A stretch of 9,435 bases of DNA, from NCBI GenBank assembly GCA_966250375.1, contig CBINHE010000134.1, positions 1 through 9,435 on the forward strand, written 5' to 3'. Positions 6,926 to 9,435 of the stretch are shown here, one piece after another; within the stretch, counting starts at the first letter, position 1, and every line of letters starts with the position of its first letter. A model generated the notes under the pieces. That model did not search any database. It was not told the DNA's origin and was given only the letters and a program-made list of their open reading frames with translations. A program made the position numbers and the translations under genes. Source of the DNA: CAMLDH01 sp966250375 (lineage in GTDB: Bacteria; Pseudomonadota; Gammaproteobacteria; Burkholderiales; Burkholderiaceae_D).

Positions 6926-8193
6926 GATTGACCGAAGTCTTCAACAGCATCCGGGCGGCACAGGCGCAATCCAATGAACCGCTGTGCGCGTATGTGTACG
7001 ACCTGGAGGGATTGCGCCGGCATGCGGCACGCGTGGTCGCTTCCTTGCCGGCGGGTTGCGAACTGTTTTACGCAATCAAGGCCAATTCCGATCTGCCGAT
7101 TTTGCAAACGCTGGCGCCGCTGGTGCATGGCTTCGAAGTATCGTCGGGTGGCGAGCTGACGTGGGTGCGCGAGCACTTTCCGGATGTGCCGGTGATTTTC
7201 AGCGGCCCGGGCAAATTGGATGGCGAACTCCAGAGCGCGCTCGATCATCATGTCGATTGTCTGCATGTCGAAAGTTTGCACGAATTGCAGCGCCTGGCCG
7301 AGATTGCCGCGCGCGTCGGCAAGGCACCGGCGGTGCTATTGCGAATCAACCTGGCGCTCGACAATCTCGCGGAAACCAGTTTGATGATGGGAGGAAAGCC
7401 AACGCCGTTCGGCATTCCTGCGCCGCAGTTGCAGGAATGCCTCGCATGGCTGCGCAGCCATCCCGGCATTCGGCTGCGCGGATTTCATTTTCACTTGTTG
7501 TCGCATCAGCTTGATGCGCGCACCCATCTGCAACTGCTGGCCGGTTATCTGGACCAGGTACGCCAATGGTGCAGGCAATACCAGTTATCCATCGACCATA
7601 TCAATGTCGGCGGCGGAATTGGTGTTAATTATCGCCAGCCAGACCAACAGTTCAACTGGACGGATTTCAGCCGCGGGTTGTCGGCATTGCTAAATGAAAA
7701 CAGTCTATCCGAGGTAGGCATACGATTCGAGTTGGGCCGCTATATCACTGCTGCCTGCGGCTACTATGCAATGCAGATAATCGATGTCAAGCGCAGTTAC
7801 GGCAAGACTTTCCTGATTGGCCGGGGCGGTTCGCATCATTTTCGTACTCCCTATGCGCAAGGCCATAGCCATCCGTTCCATGTGTTGCCGGTGCATGCCT
7901 GGCCGTATGCATTTGAGCGTCCGGCGGCGGCGAATGAAAAGGTAAGTGTCGTGGGGCAGCTATGCACGCCGAAAGACTTGCTGGCATTCGGCGCACCAGT
8001 CGAGATTGCCCGCTGTAACGACTTGCTTGTGTTCCCTTATGCGGGTGCCTATGCGTGGCACATTTCGCATCACGATTTTTTGCGGCATCCGCATCCGATG
8101 CAATGGTATTTGCCGGTGGAGACGCCATTAAGAGGGCAAGGCGGTATCCGGATTGCTCAATTCGATTCCATCGCCATTGATGATCGGAATTAG
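6916..8193 (+). CDS. pvsE: PLP-dependent fold-III decarboxylase, vibrioferrin biosynthesis PvsE
   Basis: A 425-aa member of the alanine-racemase-like fold-III decarboxylases (LysA/DapDC group; relatives AcsE and SbnH in other NIS clusters). It is expected to decarboxylate the serine unit, free or already attached to citrate, giving the ethanolamine part of the siderophore. The N-terminal TIM barrel carries the PLP Schiff-base lysine in FYAIKANSD (Lys55), GFHFHLLSHQ (189-198), and the phosphate-binding glycine loop NVGGGIG (230-236). ELGRY (272-276) stands where LysA has EPGR. In the C-terminal beta domain, GQLCTPKD (347-354) places catalytic Cys350, and Tyr379 lies in the GAY motif. The start is GTG at 6916, with GGAGG (6904-6908) 7 nt upstream, inside the end of pvsD. 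The TAG stop coincides with the left end of a downstream repeat, so the extreme C-terminus may be altered. Confidence 0.87.
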   Translation: MELRLTEVFNSIRAAQAQSNEPLCAYVYDLEGLRRHAARVVASLPAGCELFYAIKANSDLPILQTLAPLVHGFEVSSGGELTWVREHFPDVPVIFSGPGKLDGELQSALDHHVDCLHVESLHELQRLAEIAARVGKAPAVLLRINLALDNLAETSLMMGGKPTPFGIPAPQLQECLAWLRSHPGIRLRGFHFHLLSHQLDARTHLQLLAGYLDQVRQWCRQYQLSIDHINVGGGIGVNYRQPDQQFNWTDFSRGLSALLNENSLSEVGIRFELGRYITAACGYYAMQIIDVKRSYGKTFLIGRGGSHHFRTPYAQGHSHPFHVLPVHAWPYAFERPAAANEKVSVVGQLCTPKDLLAFGAPVEIARCNDLLVFPYAGAYAWHISHHDFLRHPHPMQWYLPVETPLRGQGGIRIAQFDSIAIDDRN

Positions 8194-8377
8194 AGCGGAT
8201 TGCAAATCACTGTAGGGGTGTAGCAGGGAATTCGGATCGCTTGCGATCCGCCTGCGAAACGGTAGTGGCTTGCAAGCCACTACGCGCCCTGCAAGGGCGC
8301 CCCGCGCACCGATACCGTCGCAAGAGCACCGGTGCGCGGGGCGCACTCTACCTTATATCGGAGCGCAATCCGATCTA
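8191..8377. repeat. hairpin-rich intergenic element with terminal inverted repeats, starting at the pvsE stop codon
   Basis: TAGAGCGGATTGC (8191-8203) and the complement of 8365-8377 (TAGATCGGATTGC) agree in 12 of 13 bases and bound about 187 bp made almost wholly of palindromes: 8233-8250 (8-bp stem, TT centre), 8262-8283 (a perfect 22-bp palindrome), GCGCCCT/AGGGCGC (8284-8300), a perfect 15-bp stem 8297-8311 with 8330-8344 around 18 nt, and ATCGGA/TCCGAT (8357-8374). None is followed by a T-run, so factor-independent termination is unlikely, although the stems could protect the operon mRNA 3' end. No clear target duplication was found. Confidence 0.55.
8217..8295 (+). repeat. modular repeat copy 1 (three linker blocks, two hairpins)
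   Basis: Block A is GGTGTAGCAGGGAATTCG (8217-8234), block B is CCTGCGAAAC (8251-8260) and block C is GCGCCCTGCAAG (8284-8295). Hairpin 1 (about 8233-8250, CGGATCGC with GCGATCCG) lies between A and B. Hairpin 2 (8261-8283, 11-bp perfect arms) lies between B and C. The same three blocks, in the same order and with nearly the same spacing, recur on the opposite strand at 9334-9413 with different hairpin sequences. Confidence 0.65.
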
Positions 8378-8412
8378 GTGCACCATGCCAACAAGATAAG
8401 GAGGGTTTGAAA

Positions 8413-8457
8413 ATGAGAGATAGTGAATTATTCTATATGCACTTCTCCGAGCATTAG
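8413..8457 (+). CDS. possible 14-aa upstream ORF before bfr
   Basis: ATG at 8413 follows AAGGAGGG (8398-8405) by 7 nt, the best match to the anti-Shine-Dalgarno in the window. The reading frame gives MRDSELFYMHFSEH and a TAG stop, ending 70 nt before bfr. It is too short for any family call and is not a Bfd ferredoxin start. It may be a translated leader affecting bfr, a decayed gene start, or chance. The strength of the ribosome binding site is the only evidence. Confidence 0.25.
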   Translation: MRDSELFYMHFSEH

Positions 8458-8527
8458 CCAGCCCATCATTGCCGCATTGCATGATCGTCAGCCAAGCCCG
8501 GATTTTTTATCCATTTGAGAGGGCTTC

Positions 8528-9004
8528 ATGATTGGCGATAAAAACATCATCAGATTACTCAACGCTCAACTGACCAATGAGCTGACTGCCATTAATCAAT
8601 ATTTTCTGCATGCCCGGATGTATCAACATTGGGGCCTGGAGGTGATCGGCAAGAAAGAGTATGAAGAATCCATCGGCGAAATGAAACATGCCGACAAGCT
8701 GATCAACCGCATTTTGATGCTGGGAGGATTGCCCAATCTGCAGGCGCTGCATAAGCTGATGATCGGTGAAGCTACGCCCGAGATACTGCAATGCGATCTG
8801 AAGCTGGAGCAGGCTTCGCAAAAAACGGTCAAGGAAGGCATTGCCGCTTGCGAGACAGCGGGCGATTATGTATCCCGCGAGGTGTTTCAAGCTATTCTTG
8901 ACGATACTGAGGCGCATATCGATTGGCTGGAGACGCAAATCGATTTGATCGGCAAGGTCGGTTTGCCGAATTACCTTCAGTCGCAGATGGCTTCCGACTC
9001 TTGA
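8528..9004 (+). CDS. bfr: bacterioferritin (haem-binding type, incomplete ferroxidase centre)
   Basis: A 158-aa bacterioferritin, the same length as E. coli Bfr and collinear with it without gaps. It forms 24-mer cytoplasmic shells that store ferric iron and bind haem between subunits. Met52, the haem ligand, is present (GEMKHAD 50-56), as are Tyr25 and Trp133. Of the six E. coli ferroxidase ligands, Glu18, Glu51, His54, Glu94 and His130 are kept, but the bridging Glu127 is Thr (DDTEAH 125-130). The inner-surface iron ligands His46 and Asp50 are Glu and Gly. This resembles the haem-bearing partner in two-subunit bacterioferritins, but that is inference. The start has GAGAGG (8517-8522) 5 nt upstream. 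The gene is separated from pvsE by 334 nt of repeats, so it is probably transcribed separately. Confidence 0.93.
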   Translation: MIGDKNIIRLLNAQLTNELTAINQYFLHARMYQHWGLEVIGKKEYEESIGEMKHADKLINRILMLGGLPNLQALHKLMIGEATPEILQCDLKLEQASQKTVKEGIAACETAGDYVSREVFQAILDDTEAHIDWLETQIDLIGKVGLPNYLQSQMASDS

Positions 9005-9073
9005 ATCCATAACTTATTGTTTGCAGAGAGCGCATTGTCAATCGTTGGCCGCGAACGTGTTGTTCGTTGTTGC

Positions 9074-9091
9074 CCTCCGCCTTCGCGGGGG
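9074..9091 (+). terminator. GC-rich hairpin downstream of bfr
   Basis: CCTCCGC (9074-9080) pairs with GCGGGGG (9085-9091), with one T-G wobble, around a CTTC tetraloop. It lies 70 nt past the bfr stop. There is no T-run after it, so it may be a transcript 3'-end stabiliser or simply part of the repeat-rich DNA. Confidence 0.25.
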
Positions 9092-9120
9092 TAGGCTGCG
9101 CTTGCTATGGTGCCGCCTCG

Positions 9121-9240
9121 CCCTCTCCCGCTTGCGGGAGAGGGTTGGGGTGAGGGTGTTTGCCAAGGCCGCTTCTCTTGCGATCACCCTCAAAGCAGTG
9201 CTTTGAGTCCCCAACCCTTCTCCCGCCTGCGGGAGAAGGG
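9121..9240. repeat. large interrupted inverted repeat (CTCTCCCGC type)
   Basis: The left arm (9121-9158) contains its own palindrome, CCTCTCCCGC-TT-GCGGGAGAGG, followed by GTTGGGG and TGAGGGTG. The right arm (9185-9240) carries the complement CACCCTCA, CCCCAACCC and a second palindrome around CCCGCCTGCGGG. The loop is 26 nt. The right arm has an extra self-complementary 19-mer, CTCAAAGCAGTGCTTTGAG (9189-9207), absent from the left. Similar sequence is common between genes of beta- and gammaproteobacteria and is often misread as small proteins containing PLPLAGEG or PNPLPQAGEG. Confidence 0.6.
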
Positions 9241-9277
9241 AGTCGAGCGCGTCTGCAAACTTGTGGGTAAACCTCAG

Positions 9278-9293
9278 CGCCTGCGGGAGAGGG
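9278..9293 (+). repeat. partial copy of the CTCTCCCGC-type repeat arm
   Basis: CGCCTGCGGGAGAGGG repeats the end of the right arm at 9224-9240 (13 bases identical, then one base different). It has no matching left half and appears to be a broken third arm next to the complete element. Confidence 0.4.
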
Positions 9294-9333
9294 AGCCTTC
9301 ATGGAATTGCAAAGATGTGTAGATACCCATGCT

Positions 9334-9413
9334 CTTGCAGGGCGCATCCCCCTCTTGCCGGGGGGATTGTTACGCAGGCATGGAGCAGTGCTCCACGAAT
9401 TCCCTGCTTCACC
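9334..9413 (-). repeat. modular repeat copy 2, inverted relative to copy 1
   Basis: Read on the minus strand it has block A GGTGAAGCAGGGAATTCG (9413-9396; 17 of 18 to copy 1), block B CCTGCGTAAC (9378-9369; 9 of 10) and block C GCGCCCTGCAAG (9345-9334; identical). Hairpin 1 is TGGAGCA-G-TGCTCCA on the + strand (9381-9395). Hairpin 2 is ATCCCCC (9346-9352) with GGGGGAT (9361-9367), in a slot of 23 nt exactly as in copy 1. Hairpin sequences differ from copy 1 but pairing is kept. The two copies flank bfr as an inverted pair about 1.1 kb apart. Confidence 0.65.
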
Positions 9414-9435
9414 ATGCCATTCGAAACCCCTGCTA

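Noticed and set aside
8191..8377. CRISPR array or rho-independent terminator in the pvsE-bfr gap
   Set aside because: There are no regular direct repeats with spacers, and none of the strong stems is followed by a T-run.
8419..8437. Possible Fur box upstream of bfr (GATAGTGAATTATTCTATA)
   Set aside because: Only about 10 of 19 positions fit the consensus, and the partial palindrome needs an extra base in one arm. It also falls inside the candidate 14-codon ORF.
9021..9347. Small ORFs on both strands after bfr
   Set aside because: Their sequences (PLPLAGEGWGEG, PNPLPQAGEG) are translations of the inverted repeat and are not proteins.

Overview
The window carries a complete five-gene NRPS-independent siderophore (NIS) operon on the + strand (628-8193), followed by a bacterioferritin gene (8528-9004). 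The order is ATP-grasp ligase, IucA/IucC synthetase, MFS transporter, IucA/IucC synthetase, then PLP-dependent fold-III decarboxylase. This matches the vibrioferrin operon pvsABCDE of Vibrio and the equivalent xanthoferrin operon of Xanthomonas. Protein similarity, codon use, mid-to-high GC by eye and the style of intergenic repeats suggest a betaproteobacterium, probably Burkholderiales and perhaps Oxalobacteraceae. The taxonomy is inference and no species is claimed.

Layout. Positions 1-627 are an AT-richer regulatory region. It holds a Fur-box-like palindrome (131-149) overlapping a plausible sigma-70 promoter (132-160), a direct repeat on both sides of it, and a leader of about 460 nt. 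Inside the leader is a 45-codon ORF (381-518) with a good ribosome binding site and a signal-peptide-like N-terminus. pvsA, pvsB and pvsC overlap by ATGA junctions, and pvsD and pvsE overlap by 10 nt. The only gap in the operon (4883-5083) is almost entirely a 178-bp MITE-like insertion with terminal inverted repeats and a 9-bp target duplication. Downstream of pvsE are a hairpin-rich repeat, a possible 14-codon upstream ORF, bfr, and then a pile-up of inverted repeats to the window end.

How the genes work together. Under iron starvation, loss of Fur repression would express the operon. PvsD and PvsB (ATP-dependent carboxylate condensation), PvsA (ATP-grasp ligation) and PvsE (decarboxylation of a serine-derived unit) would assemble a citrate/2-oxoglutarate/alanine/ethanolamine siderophore, and PvsC would export it. 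No TonB-dependent receptor or ABC importer lies in the window, so uptake must be encoded elsewhere. Bfr would store iron, though its residues suggest a haem-type subunit with an incomplete ferroxidase centre.

Most notable points: the MITE whose target duplication regenerates the pvsD Shine-Dalgarno; a modular repeat present in two inverted copies flanking bfr, with conserved linkers and hairpins that differ in sequence yet still pair; and the altered metal sites in Bfr.
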